64,000 nucleotides of DNA from Alphaproteobacteria bacterium (GCA_017308235.1 JAFKFL010000015.1:124001-188000), one strand, 5' to 3'. Numbered from the stretch's first letter, positions 50,263 to 59,105 are shown. Made by a program: numbers and translations. The notes: generated by a model not told the origin, from the letters alone.

Positions 50263-51357
50263 TCAGTCACCCAACGCTTTCAACCGTTCCTTTGCCTCCT
50301 GAACGCCGCCAGCCAACGCCTTGGCATAGAGCTCCCGCGCCCTGGCGACGTCTCCTTGCGTGCCCAACGTTCCCCATGCCGACAAGCTGAGCGGGTCGTA
50401 CGTCTCGGCGAGCGCGAACAGCGCCTGCAGATCACCCGACTCGACAGCGCGGTCGAGCACGATACGCGCCGCGGCAACATCGCCCACGACCAGGAGTTGG
50501 CTGGCGCGCGCCAAGAGGCGGGAGACGTCCGGTGTGCTGGTCACACTCGGGATTGCTGGTGGTGTCGTCGTCGACACTGGCTTGTTGTCCGCCGAAGCCA
50601 CGATCACTGGCTTGTCGACAGCGGGTGATGGTGTCGCGGCGGCATTGTCGGGCGCCGGCGTCACGCCAGGCGAGCTCGACTTGTCAGCTGTCACACTCTC
50701 ACGGTCTGGCATGGCTTGTGTCAGAAGCCGCTGTTCGAGGCTCTGATTGCGGGTGCGCTCCTGTACGAGCAATTCTTGAAACGTCGCCGTCGACTCCTCT
50801 GAGTCGCGAAGCGCCTGCTGTAAGATGGTGAGTTGCTGGCTGTCGCCTTTCCTGGCTTCGGTCTCCGCCAATGTCGTTGCCTGTGTTTCCAGTATGCGTC
50901 GTGTCGCGGCCAGCTCTCGGGCGAGCTTCTGAGCCTTGTCGCGTTCCTGTTGTAGCGCCTGCTCCAATTCGCCTGCAGGGCGTTCTGCTGCGCCCCCGAC
51001 GACTTGGTCCGCGGTGCGCGCGGCCATCTGTGTTTCGATCTCTCGGCGCGCCATGTCGAGGTTTTGCGCCTGCACGTCGCGCGTCACGACAGCGTTCGGC
51101 CTTTCGACGCGGCCACTGTTTGGATTTTCATAGACGAATGAACCGATGCCTATCGCTGCGACTGCGCCGGCAGCAACCAATCCAATCATGATTCGTTGCG
51201 AGGCGAGAGGATTGCCGCGAAGCGCCTCAGGTGGGACTTGCGCCTCTTGGGAGTGCGCGAGGTGGGCGTCGGAGAAATTCTTGCCGTCCCGCATCCGGCC
51301 GCCGTGTCCGGGCAGATTGCCGCTACCCTCCGACTGCGAAAGGATGTTGTCGGTCAT
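50263..51357 (-). CDS. Single-span membrane protein with coiled coil and C-terminal Sel1/TPR-like segment
   Basis: A 364-residue protein of unknown function. Residues 1-55 are polar and cytoplasmic, 56-76 a membrane helix (IMIGLVAAGAVAAIGIGSFV), about 125-215 a Gln/Glu/Arg/Leu-rich coiled coil, and about 215-275 a Pro/Ser/Thr/Ala-rich linker. About 275-364 is a helical repeat (LLARASQLLVVGDVAAARIV then ARARELYAKALAGGVQEAKE) like Sel1 or TPR. It looks like a periplasmic scaffold anchored in the inner membrane. It leads the cluster with the TAXI, VasI-like and DsrE-like genes. Confidence 0.8.
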   Translation of the reverse strand: MTDNILSQSEGSGNLPGHGGRMRDGKNFSDAHLAHSQEAQVPPEALRGNPLASQRIMIGLVAAGAVAAIGIGSFVYENPNSGRVERPNAVVTRDVQAQNLDMARREIETQMAARTADQVVGGAAERPAGELEQALQQERDKAQKLARELAATRRILETQATTLAETEARKGDSQQLTILQQALRDSEESTATFQELLVQERTRNQSLEQRLLTQAMPDRESVTADKSSSPGVTPAPDNAAATPSPAVDKPVIVASADNKPVSTTTPPAIPSVTSTPDVSRLLARASQLLVVGDVAAARIVLDRAVESGDLQALFALAETYDPLSLSAWGTLGTQGDVARARELYAKALAGGVQEAKERLKALGD

Positions 51358-51513
51358 TGTAAACCTCGCCCGAGGTTACTGCACCGTTACAACAAGAAGG
51401 CAGGTTTCCACCGCTTTCTTTAGCGGTACCTCTTCGGCGATGGTGTGCGTCGACGCCTCAGCGGTCGCGCGCGTGCCCCTGATGGCGCCAGCACATCGTG
51501 CTTCGGTGACTCA

Positions 51514-52614
51514 TCAAGCCGCGACGCCCGTGATGGTCTTGCGCACCCGATCGATCGGGTGCGATTGGATCGTCTGGGCAAGGCCGCGCAGGCGTTCCTT
51601 GTCGGTGTCGTTCGTCACTGCGATCGAGAACTCGCAGCGTGTGACCACGCTGCCAAAGCGGTCACAGAGCTTCTTCGCGATCGTGTCATAGGTGCCGATC
51701 GTGACGAAGGCGTGCAGCACGTCGTCGTTGATGTGTTGCGGCATCTCTTCCCAGCGTTGCGCCCGCGAAAGGAGCTTTAGCCGGTCGGCAAGTTCGCCGA
51801 GACCGAGATGGTCGAAGGCCGCGCGATACTGCGGCGTCGAGGCGTAGAAGGAGATCCGGGCCCGGGCATCGCGTACCTTGGGAACGAGCTCGGCTTCCGT
51901 CGCGGCGGAGGCCACCAGCGGCTTCATGCAAACCTGAAAGGCGTCGAGCGGGCGGCCGGTCTTTGCCGCGCCCGCGCGCACGGCCGGCAGCATCACGTTC
52001 TCGATGTAGGAGGGCGTGCAGACCGGATGGACACGGATGCCATCGGCAACCTCACCCGCCACGCGGCACATCACTGAGTTCACTGCCGCGACATGAATAG
52101 GGATATTGGGATGCTCGATCGGGCCGGGATTGAAGAGCGGCACCATGAGGTTGAGGTTGTAATGTTCGCCCTTCACATCGAGCGGCACGCCGTTCTGCCA
52201 GCAATTCCAGACGGCCCGCACTGCGCCCACATACTCGCGCATCCATGGACCTGCCGGCGACCACGTGAGCCCATAGCGGCGCTCGATATGAGCTTTCACC
52301 TGCGTGCCAAGACCCAGGATGAAACGGCCGTGACTGAGCTTCTGGATCGTCCAGGCGCTGAGCGCCGTTACGGCAGGGCTGCGCGGAAAGGCGATGGCGA
52401 CCGAGGTACCGAGCTTCAAGGTGCGTGTCGCCTCGGCAGCGAGTGCCATCAGGACGAAGGGATCGTCCTTGGTCTCTTCGACCACCAGACCGTCGTAGCC
52501 GATCTCCTCCAGGAGCCGCGCATCCCGGCCGATCGAGCCGAGATCGAGCGGCACCTCAGGAGCGCGCGGGCCGGGATCGACCTTGCCGAGCGGCAGCAGC
52601 GTTTCGAGGCGCAT
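51514..52614 (-). CDS. LLM-class flavin oxidoreductase
   Basis: A 366-residue luciferase-like enzyme. RDARLLEEIGYDGLVVEETK, GTSVAIAFPRSPAVTALSAW, LSHGRFILGLGTQVKAHIER and NIPIHVAAVNSVMCRVAGEV are the family blocks of the TIGR03617-like F420 branch. The cofactor, F420 or FMN, cannot be told. It lies 13 bases after a second LLM gene of a different branch on the same strand, so the two form an operon. Its 3' end contains a 22-bp perfect palindrome (51542-51563) that encodes HPIDRV. Confidence 0.88.
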   Translation of the reverse strand: MRLETLLPLGKVDPGPRAPEVPLDLGSIGRDARLLEEIGYDGLVVEETKDDPFVLMALAAEATRTLKLGTSVAIAFPRSPAVTALSAWTIQKLSHGRFILGLGTQVKAHIERRYGLTWSPAGPWMREYVGAVRAVWNCWQNGVPLDVKGEHYNLNLMVPLFNPGPIEHPNIPIHVAAVNSVMCRVAGEVADGIRVHPVCTPSYIENVMLPAVRAGAAKTGRPLDAFQVCMKPLVASAATEAELVPKVRDARARISFYASTPQYRAAFDHLGLGELADRLKLLSRAQRWEEMPQHINDDVLHAFVTIGTYDTIAKKLCDRFGSVVTRCEFSIAVTNDTDKERLRGLAQTIQSHPIDRVRKTITGVAA

Positions 52615-52627
52615 GGACCGGACCTTG

Positions 52628-53497
52628 TTAAGCGGCTTTCTTCACCAGCGAGGCAATCTGGGGCAGGCGCTTGTCGACCTGCTCGGGCTTCTGCCCGCCG
52701 AGATTGACGAGCAGGCGATCGACGCCGACGTCGGCATAAGCCTGCATGGCGTCGATCGACATCGCGAGCGGCGGCGTCACGATGATCTGGAAATCCTTGC
52801 TGCGCTTGCGGCCCGCCTTGGCGAAGGCGGCATCGAGCTTGGCCATCATCTCCTTCACGCGCGGCGGCTCGAGATTGAAACCGTACCAGCCCGCGCCGTA
52901 CTGCACCGCGCGGCGGAAGGAGGCGTCGGCATAGCCCCCGACGATGATCGGAATGTGCGGCTTCTGGATGGGCTTGGGATCGAGCCGCATGGTCTCGAAC
53001 TTCACCCATTTGCCGCTGAAATCGACGACCGGCTCGGTCCACAGACGTCGCATCACCTCCATGAACTCGTCGCAGCGCGCACCACGGTCCTCCCAGCGAT
53101 AGCCGCAGGACTCGACCTCCTCCTTGTTCCAGCCGACACCGATGCCGAAGTCGAGACGGCCGTTGCTGAGCCAATCGAGGGTGCACATCTCCTTGGCAGT
53201 GTAGATCGGGTTGCGCTGCGGGATGAGCGCGACGCCGGTGCCGAAACGCAGCTTGGTGGTCGCGGCGGCCAGGAAACCGAAGGTGGCCGTGACGTCGAGC
53301 ATGCCGCCGCCTGGTGGCACCGGGATACGACCATCCTTCGAGGCGGGGTAGCCGTAAGTGTTCTTGTCGAACAGCGCCACATGCTCGCCCATCCAGATCG
53401 AATCGAGACCTGAATCCTCGGCGCGGCGGGCGAAGGACTGGATCATCTGCGGCGTCGCAAGCGGCGACATGAAGGTGGAAAAGACTCCGATTTTCAT
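52628..53497 (-). CDS. LLM-class F420-type oxidoreductase
   Basis: A 289-residue luciferase-like enzyme. MKIGVFSTFMSPLATPQMIQ, EDSGLDSIWMGEHVALF, LDWLSNGRLDFGIGVGWNKE and KPHIPIIVGGYADASFRRAV are in order; the GVGWNKEE motif is of the F420-annotated TIGR03619 type. The start is the ATG at 53497 behind GAGTGCCTCA; a 22-codon extension is not supported. It is upstream of the 366-residue LLM gene. A terminator separates it from the MFS gene. Confidence 0.9.
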   Translation of the reverse strand: MKIGVFSTFMSPLATPQMIQSFARRAEDSGLDSIWMGEHVALFDKNTYGYPASKDGRIPVPPGGGMLDVTATFGFLAAATTKLRFGTGVALIPQRNPIYTAKEMCTLDWLSNGRLDFGIGVGWNKEEVESCGYRWEDRGARCDEFMEVMRRLWTEPVVDFSGKWVKFETMRLDPKPIQKPHIPIIVGGYADASFRRAVQYGAGWYGFNLEPPRVKEMMAKLDAAFAKAGRKRSKDFQIIVTPPLAMSIDAMQAYADVGVDRLLVNLGGQKPEQVDKRLPQIASLVKKAA

Positions 53498-53569
53498 TGA
53501 GGCACTCCTCGCCAATGGCTGGGTCGGTGGTTTGGGAGAGCGTAGCAGGGGAGCCGGCGCCATGAAAAT

Positions 53570-53595
53570 GCCCGCCGGGTCGGAACCCGGCGGGC
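53570..53595 (-). terminator. Rho-independent terminator after the MFS gene
   Basis: GCCCGCCGGGT-CGGA-ACCCGGCGGGC is a perfect 11-bp stem with a tetraloop, 23 bases after the MFS stop. On the minus strand it is followed by ATTTTCATGG, a short T-tract. It separates the MFS gene from the LLM operon. Confidence 0.8.
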
Positions 53596-53618
53596 TGCTC
53601 GACGGCGGGAATGGGTCG

Positions 53619-54944
53619 TCAGGCGTGCTCTTCGGAAATGTCCTTATTGGTGTGATCCGGCATCATCACCGTGGCGATGATACTGATGATCGCGCAGACC
53701 GCGATGTAGATCGCGATGGCGTAGCCCGTTCGGTAGGCGGCGAACAATGCCGTCGCGATCAGCGGCGCAGGCCCACCGGCGGTGACCGATGCGAGCTGGT
53801 AGCCGATCGAACAGCCGCTGTAGCGCAATCTTGGCGTGAAACCTTCGGCGATCAGGGCGGCCTGCGGCCCGTACATGAGGTCATGTGGGACGAATGACAG
53901 GACGATGCCGAGAAAGATCCAGCCAGGGACCATCGTGTCCAGCATCGCAAAGTAAACGAAGCCGAACAGGCCGGTCAGGACAGATCCGATGAGGTAGATG
54001 CGCTTGCGACCGTAGCGGTCCGACAGTGCACCTGCGATGGGAATGGTGAAGAGCGATATCACGCCTGCGGTGATCAGCGCCGTCAGCAGGAAATCGCGGG
54101 ACTGATTCAGAACCTGTGTGCCGTAGGCGAAGATGAACGCGAGGTAGATGTAGGCCGGCGCCTGTTCCGCGGTCCGCGCGAACATCGACAGGAAGACCTG
54201 TTTGGGCTGCCGCTTCATGACCTCGATCACCGGCGCACGCTCCACGCGCTGTTCCTCAAGGATCTTACGGAACGCCGGCGTTTCGAGGATGCCGAGCCGG
54301 ATGTAGAGGCCGACACCCACCATGATGATGCTGAGCAGGAACGGTATGCGCCAACCCCAGACCAGGAACTGGTCACCGGAGATCGCGCTGAAGGCGAGCA
54401 CCGCGACGTTGGCCAGCAGGAGGCCGGCCGGTCCGCCAAGCTGCGGCCACGACGTGATGAAGCCGCGATGCTGGTTGGTGCGCGCCCATTCCATGGAGAG
54501 AAGAACAGAGCCGCCCCATTCACCGCCGACACCGATTCCCTGGATGAAGCGAATGATCGTCAGGATCACCGCGCCCCAGATGCCGATCGACTCGTAGGTC
54601 GGGACAAGTCCGACAGCGAATGTTGCGAGGCCTGTGATCAACAACGTCGCGATCAACGTTGCCTTGCGGCCTATGCGATCACCGAAGTGTCCAAAGAGAG
54701 CGCCTCCGATCGGACGGGCAATGAACCCAACCGTATAGATCGCAAACGCCTCGAGCACGCCGACCAGCGGGTCCGAGTGCGGAAAGAACAGCCTGCCGAA
54801 GACCAGACCGGTCACGGTGCTGTAGAGGAGAAAATCGTACCACTCGATCGTCGTGCCGATGGCGCTGGCGATCACTGCTTTGCGAAGTTGTGAGCGGTGT
54901 TCGGCTTCCGGTAACGGGCCGGACAGGGCTGTTGCTACACTCAT
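53619..54944 (-). CDS. MFS transporter, metabolite:proton symporter (ShiA/ProP-like)
   Basis: A 441-residue, 12-helix carrier. VIASAIGTTIEWYDFLLYST in helix 1, ARPIGGALFGHFGDRIGRK (loop 2-3 motif), IRFIQGIGVGGEWGGSVLLS in helix 4 and the GALSDRYGRKR repeat in the second half are the MHS family marks. Relatives import shikimate, proline/betaine, dicarboxylates or aromatic acids. It has a possible operator upstream and its own terminator, so it is monocistronic. GGGAGGCGTT precedes the ATG. Confidence 0.93.
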   Translation of the reverse strand: MSVATALSGPLPEAEHRSQLRKAVIASAIGTTIEWYDFLLYSTVTGLVFGRLFFPHSDPLVGVLEAFAIYTVGFIARPIGGALFGHFGDRIGRKATLIATLLITGLATFAVGLVPTYESIGIWGAVILTIIRFIQGIGVGGEWGGSVLLSMEWARTNQHRGFITSWPQLGGPAGLLLANVAVLAFSAISGDQFLVWGWRIPFLLSIIMVGVGLYIRLGILETPAFRKILEEQRVERAPVIEVMKRQPKQVFLSMFARTAEQAPAYIYLAFIFAYGTQVLNQSRDFLLTALITAGVISLFTIPIAGALSDRYGRKRIYLIGSVLTGLFGFVYFAMLDTMVPGWIFLGIVLSFVPHDLMYGPQAALIAEGFTPRLRYSGCSIGYQLASVTAGGPAPLIATALFAAYRTGYAIAIYIAVCAIISIIATVMMPDHTNKDISEEHA

Positions 54945-55005
54945 GGTAACGCCTCCCTGTATTTCTTTCGTATACCGGAACTATAGACCGCGCTTTGACC
55001 CCCGC

Positions 55006-55026
55006 AATATCGTAGTACGAAATATT
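55006..55026. promoter_or_regulatory. AT-rich inverted repeat upstream of the MFS gene
   Basis: AATATCGTA-G-TACGAAATATT is an inverted repeat with a two-base offset in one arm (core TCGTA-G-TACGA perfect). It is about 60 bases before the MFS start and near the end of the ADC-like gene. The related TTTCGTATACC at 54966 shares the half-site. It is a possible operator for a regulator not in the window. Confidence 0.35.
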
Positions 55027-55052
55027 ATCGCAGATGCTCTGCGAGACGCACG

Positions 55053-55823
55053 TTACTCGTCGACGCGCGATTCGCGGATGCGTCGGGTGCCCTGGAACAC
55101 AGGTTTCAGCGGGTCCATCACGAACCGGATGCGCGGCAGGTCGGTGTCGACAGTGCTGCAGGTGCCGATGATCGGATCGGCAAGCCGCAGGCCGGGCGCG
55201 TTCCAGGCGGCGGCATCGAAGGTGCTCACCTGCGGCTTGCCTCGGTCGGCTTTATAGATGGTGTACTTGGGATCGACCTGGATCAGGAGCGGCTGCGTCT
55301 GTCCGTCGAGCGGCGCGTTCGCCGCGGTCACCCAGTTGATGTACTGAACGTCGGTTCCGGCGACGGGCTGCGGATCGAGCAGCGCGCCGTCGAGGATGGT
55401 CTCGCCGTCCTTCTTCACCGTGCCCATGACGCGATCGTGCCGGCGCAGGAACTTCACCTCGCCCGCCTCGACCGGGAAGCCCCAACGCTGACGCAGCTCC
55501 TTTGCCGCCGCGTCGCTGCTAGCGACGGCGCCCAGCAGGAAGCCACGCGGATGGGCGCCGGCGCGACTGCCGAGACGCAGCGCCGCGAGATTGAACGGGC
55601 CGACGGGACTGTCGGAATAGCGCGTGACGGCGAAGATCACATAGGACGGCAGTGCCGGATGCATCGCCTTGGGCAGGAGGCCGTCGGTCGAGGCGCGCGG
55701 GACCTCGATCAGGAGCTGCATCATCTCGGCCTTGGGCAGCGTCCACGCCTCGGTGTCGAGATTGCCGAGCGTCGGCAGCCGCGCGGGCGACTGGGTGAGA
55801 TCGAGTGTTCCGTAAAGAGGCAT
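55053..55823 (-). CDS. Acetoacetate decarboxylase-family protein
   Basis: A 256-residue protein. MPLYGTLDLTQ, LLPKAMHPALPSYVIFAVTR, PFNLAALRLGSRAGAHPRGF and WGFPVEAGEVKFLRRHDRV resemble the ADC-like fold, where a Lys makes the Schiff base in true acetoacetate decarboxylases. Lys in GEVKF is a candidate, but I cannot confirm it. Many relatives are hydratases or aldolases instead. The start is the ATG at 55823, four bases after the LLM stop, so they form an operon. An older, longer start is not supported. Confidence 0.68.
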   Translation of the reverse strand: MPLYGTLDLTQSPARLPTLGNLDTEAWTLPKAEMMQLLIEVPRASTDGLLPKAMHPALPSYVIFAVTRYSDSPVGPFNLAALRLGSRAGAHPRGFLLGAVASSDAAAKELRQRWGFPVEAGEVKFLRRHDRVMGTVKKDGETILDGALLDPQPVAGTDVQYINWVTAANAPLDGQTQPLLIQVDPKYTIYKADRGKPQVSTFDAAAWNAPGLRLADPIIGTCSTVDTDLPRIRFVMDPLKPVFQGTRRIRESRVDE

Positions 55824-55827
55824 CTTT

Positions 55828-56934
55828 CTACTCCGCCGCCGCTGCCACATTCGCGGGCTTCTTGGCGAAGACCGGCATCACTTCCTTGGCGAAGAGTTTC
55901 AGGCTCGCCATCACCTGCTCCTGCGGCACGACCTCGTTGGCGTTCAGGATGAAGTTGATGCAGTCGACGCCGAGCGACTCCCACTTCTTCACCGCGCGGA
56001 TGATGCGCGCCGGATCGCCGTAGGCCATGCCTTCTGTCTGCTGCTCCGACGCATCGGGGCCAGTGGCGGCGCGACGCAACGCGGGCAGCAGGCCAAGCGA
56101 CTGGTAGGACGGCGAGGAGAAGACCTCGCGCGTAGAGATGAGCTGGGTGGCGAGATAGTTGAAGGTGTTGCCGAGCTTCTTGCCCATCTCGACGCCGGTC
56201 TTCTCGTCCTCGTGGCAGAACAGGAAATTGGTCGTGGCCACCTGCTCGTTCACGAAGGCGCCCACCGGCTCGCAGGTCTTGATGCGCCGGCGGTACTCGT
56301 TGATCTTCTTTTCCTGCTCCTCGAAGCCCGCGAAGGAGAGGCCGAGGCTGCCCATGCCGCGGTCGGCAGCATCGATCTCGGTGCCAGGGCTGGTGACGGC
56401 AACCCACATCGGCGGATGCGGCTTCTGGTAGGGCTTGGGCAGGATGGTACGCTCGGGCATCGACCAGAACTCGCCCTGATAGGAGAAGGTCTCCTGCGTC
56501 CACATCTTGGGCAGGCAGCGCACAAATTCGTCCCAGCTCTTCTTGGTGGTGTCGGGATTGGCGCCGAAGCCGCCGAGCTCGGTCCAGGTCGCGGAGCGGC
56601 CGGTGCCGACATGCAGGCGCCCGCCGGATAGGAGATCGAGCGTCGCCGTGCGTTCGGCGATCTTGATCGGATGGTTGAACTCCGGCACGCAGACCACGAT
56701 GCCATGCCCAACCTGGATGCGCTTGGTCACCATGGCGCAGGCGGTGAGGAACAGTTCGGGCGCGGAGCAGTGCGAGTACTCCTCGAGGAAATGGTGCTCG
56801 ACGGCCCAGACGTGATCGAAGCCCAGCTCGTCGGCCAGCTTCACCTGCTCGAGGCAGTTGTTGTAGACGGTGCGTTCCTTCTCCGGTGTCCACGGACGCG
56901 GAATGGAGATCTCGTAGAACAGGCCGAACTTCAT
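55828..56934 (-). CDS. LLM-class flavin-dependent oxidoreductase (alkanesulfonate/alkanal monooxygenase-like)
   Basis: A 368-residue luciferase-like enzyme. MKFGLFYEISIPRPWTPEKE, ELGFDHVWAVEHHFLEEYSH, ATLDLLSGGRLHVGTGRSAT and YQKPHPPMWVAVTSPGTEID are characteristic of FMN-reductase-dependent bacterial luciferase homologues. VEHHFLEEYS is the alkanal monooxygenase style, so FMN rather than F420 is likely for this one. An ADC-like gene follows in the same operon. It is divergent from the SDR gene across 86 bases. Confidence 0.9.
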   Translation of the reverse strand: MKFGLFYEISIPRPWTPEKERTVYNNCLEQVKLADELGFDHVWAVEHHFLEEYSHCSAPELFLTACAMVTKRIQVGHGIVVCVPEFNHPIKIAERTATLDLLSGGRLHVGTGRSATWTELGGFGANPDTTKKSWDEFVRCLPKMWTQETFSYQGEFWSMPERTILPKPYQKPHPPMWVAVTSPGTEIDAADRGMGSLGLSFAGFEEQEKKINEYRRRIKTCEPVGAFVNEQVATTNFLFCHEDEKTGVEMGKKLGNTFNYLATQLISTREVFSSPSYQSLGLLPALRRAATGPDASEQQTEGMAYGDPARIIRAVKKWESLGVDCINFILNANEVVPQEQVMASLKLFAKEVMPVFAKKPANVAAAAE

Positions 56935-57020
56935 CCAGGCGTCTCCTCGATCTTTTGCGAAACGCTAGGCTTGCCGCTGAGGTCGCGCAACTCCACCATG
57001 CGTTCGGAGGGCGAAATCGA

Positions 57021-57914
57021 ATGGGCAAACTCTCGGGCAAGGTCGCGATCGTGACGGGTGGCGCGAGCGGCATGGGCCGCGCGACGGTGATGCGCTTCCT
57101 GGCCGATGGCGCCAAGGTCGTCGTGGCTGACCTCAACGAGAAGAACGGCGCTGAAACCATCGCCGTTGCCAAGGCGCAAGGGCATGGCGACAACATCGCC
57201 TTTATCCGCTGCGACGTCGCAAAGGAAGCCGATGTACAGGCCGCGGTTGCGGAAGCGGAACGCCGGTTCCGGAGACTCGATATCGCCTATCTCAATGCCG
57301 GCGTTGGTGGCGCCTTCGGGCCGATCGCCGAAACAAGCGTCGAGGATTGGGACTACACCTTTGCCGTGCTGACGCGCTCGGTGTTCCTCGGCATGAAACA
57401 TGCTTCGCTTGCGATGAAGAAGCACGGCCCAGATGGTGTTAAGAGGGGCGGCGTGATCCTGGTGACGGCCTCGATCGCGGGCATGGTGGGCGGCGGCGGC
57501 AGTCATGCCTATTCGGCCGCCAAGGCCGCGGTGATCAGCCTGATCGAGAATGTCGCGGCCGAGCTGGGACCCGATCGCATTCGCGTCGTGGGCATCGCCC
57601 CTGGCGTGATCTCGACGCCGCTGGTGCATCGCGGCCGCCCGGAAAAGTACGAGAAGCAGTTCAAGCAGCAGCCGTGGCCTGATCGCGGCGAGCCCGAGCA
57701 TATCGCCGACGTGGCGGCGTTCCTGTGCTCCGATGACGCGCGCTTCATCACCGGCGAGACCATCAAGATCGACGGCGGCCTGCTGGCGCAGGGCATTGCG
57801 CTGTGGGGCACCGGCGCCGACAACACCTTCATGAAAAGCACCGGCGTCAATCGCGGCACGACCGGCGAGTCGATGGTTGTGCGTACTCTTCAACCGCAAG
57901 CGAGGAAGTCATGA
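57021..57914 (+). CDS. SDR-family oxidoreductase with C-terminal extension
   Basis: A 297-residue short-chain dehydrogenase. TGGASGMG (12-19) is the nucleotide motif, Asp37 follows strand 2 (NAD preference), NAGVGG is at 92-97, and the catalytic set is Ser151, Tyr164 and Lys168 (YSAAK). The ending ITGETIKIDGGLLAQGIALW is followed by about 35 more residues than the 250-residue norm. The start is the ATG at 57021 behind GGAGGGCGAA. Its stop overlaps the next ATG (ATGA), so it is coupled to the D-threonine aldolase-like gene. Confidence 0.92.
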   Translation: MGKLSGKVAIVTGGASGMGRATVMRFLADGAKVVVADLNEKNGAETIAVAKAQGHGDNIAFIRCDVAKEADVQAAVAEAERRFRRLDIAYLNAGVGGAFGPIAETSVEDWDYTFAVLTRSVFLGMKHASLAMKKHGPDGVKRGGVILVTASIAGMVGGGGSHAYSAAKAAVISLIENVAAELGPDRIRVVGIAPGVISTPLVHRGRPEKYEKQFKQQPWPDRGEPEHIADVAAFLCSDDARFITGETIKIDGGLLAQGIALWGTGADNTFMKSTGVNRGTTGESMVVRTLQPQARKS

Positions 57915-59056
57915 GCGAGGCCGAGCGTCTTCACCGTCACCTGATTGGCCAGCAGGGCTCGCGACGATCGCTGAACACGCCGGCGTTGGTGCTCGATCTC
58001 GAGATGCTCGACCGCAACATTGCCGAAATGGCGAACTTTGCAAAGACGCACAATGTAAAGTTGCGACCGCATTCCAAGACGCACAAGTCGGCTGACATTT
58101 CCAAGCGCCAGATGGCGGCGGGCGCGCTTGGCGTCTGCTGCGCCAAGCTGGGCGAGGCCGAGGCGTTGGCCGAGCAGGGCGTCGGCAGCCTGCACATCAC
58201 CTCGCCGGTCGTGACGCCACAGGGGATCGCACGGCTGGTCGAACTGAACGGCAAGGTGGCCGACCTGATGGTCGTGGTGGATCATCCCGCCAATGTCGAC
58301 GCGCTGGCTTCAGCAGCGGCCAAGGCGGGCAAGCCGCTCACTGTGGTGGTCGATATCGATCCCGGCATCCATCGCACTGGTGTCTCGACGCCCGACGGCG
58401 TAGTCGAGCTGGTGCAAAAGGTCACCAAGCTCAAGTCGCTGAAATATGCCGGCGTGCAGTTCTATTGCGGCAGCCATCAGCACATCAAGGAGTTCGCCCA
58501 ACGCAAGGCGGCGATCGAGGAGCGCACTGACTACCTCAAGGGCATCCTGGCCAAGCTCGACGCGGCAGGCCTGAAGCCCGCGATCGTGACGGGTTCCGGC
58601 ACCGGCACGCACTTCATCGACGCCAAGCTCGGCGTCTTCACCGAGCTGCAGGTCGGCTCCTATGTGTTCATGGATCACGACTATGAAGTCTGCGACCTGC
58701 GCGGGCTCGACAAGCCCACCTTCGAGCAGGCGCTGCAGATCGATGCGCGGGTGGTGAGCGCCAACAAGCCGGGCATGGCGACGGTCGATGCCGGCCTGAA
58801 GGCAATGGCGACCGAGAAGGGCCCGCCGCCGGTCCTGAAGGGCGCGGTCGACGGTTCGACCACGCGCTTCATGGGCGACGAGCACCTGGCCGTCATCGCG
58901 CCGGAGGGCCAATCGGCGCCGGCGCACGGCGAGCAAGTGATCCTGGTCCCGCCGCATTGTGACCCGACGGTGAACCTCTACGAGAGCTACCACGTCGTGA
59001 AGGGCGACACGCTGGTCGACATCTGGCCGGTCACGGCGAGAGGCCGCTCGCGCTGA
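57911..59056 (+). CDS. D-threonine aldolase/D-serine deaminase-like PLP enzyme
   Basis: A 381-residue fold-type III PLP enzyme. LNTPALVLDLEMLDRNIAEM then LRPHSKTHKSADISKRQ carries the PLP lysine (HKS). VDIDPGIHRTGV, GVQFYCGSHQHI and GSGTGTHF follow in the middle, and LVPPHCDPTVNLYESYHVVK carries the HxxxxC metal site near the C-terminus. It splits D-threonine or D-3-hydroxy amino acids, or dehydrates D-serine-type substrates. With the SDR in one operon, a beta-hydroxy amino acid route is plausible. Confidence 0.9.
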   Translation: MSEAERLHRHLIGQQGSRRSLNTPALVLDLEMLDRNIAEMANFAKTHNVKLRPHSKTHKSADISKRQMAAGALGVCCAKLGEAEALAEQGVGSLHITSPVVTPQGIARLVELNGKVADLMVVVDHPANVDALASAAAKAGKPLTVVVDIDPGIHRTGVSTPDGVVELVQKVTKLKSLKYAGVQFYCGSHQHIKEFAQRKAAIEERTDYLKGILAKLDAAGLKPAIVTGSGTGTHFIDAKLGVFTELQVGSYVFMDHDYEVCDLRGLDKPTFEQALQIDARVVSANKPGMATVDAGLKAMATEKGPPPVLKGAVDGSTTRFMGDEHLAVIAPEGQSAPAHGEQVILVPPHCDPTVNLYESYHVVKGDTLVDIWPVTARGRSR

Positions 59057-59076
59057 GCGAGTTGCCACAACAGAAA

Positions 59077-59105
59077 AAGGGGCCGTTCCGAAGAACGACC
59101 CCCTT
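59077..59105. terminator. Hairpin with T-tract on the minus strand
   Basis: AAGGGGCCGTTC (59077-59088) pairs with GAACGACCCCCTT (59093-59105) with one mismatch and a four-base loop. The five A residues before it become a T-tract on the minus strand, so it may stop transcripts coming from the MFS/CoA-transferase side, or act weakly after the aldolase gene 21 bases upstream. Confidence 0.5.
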
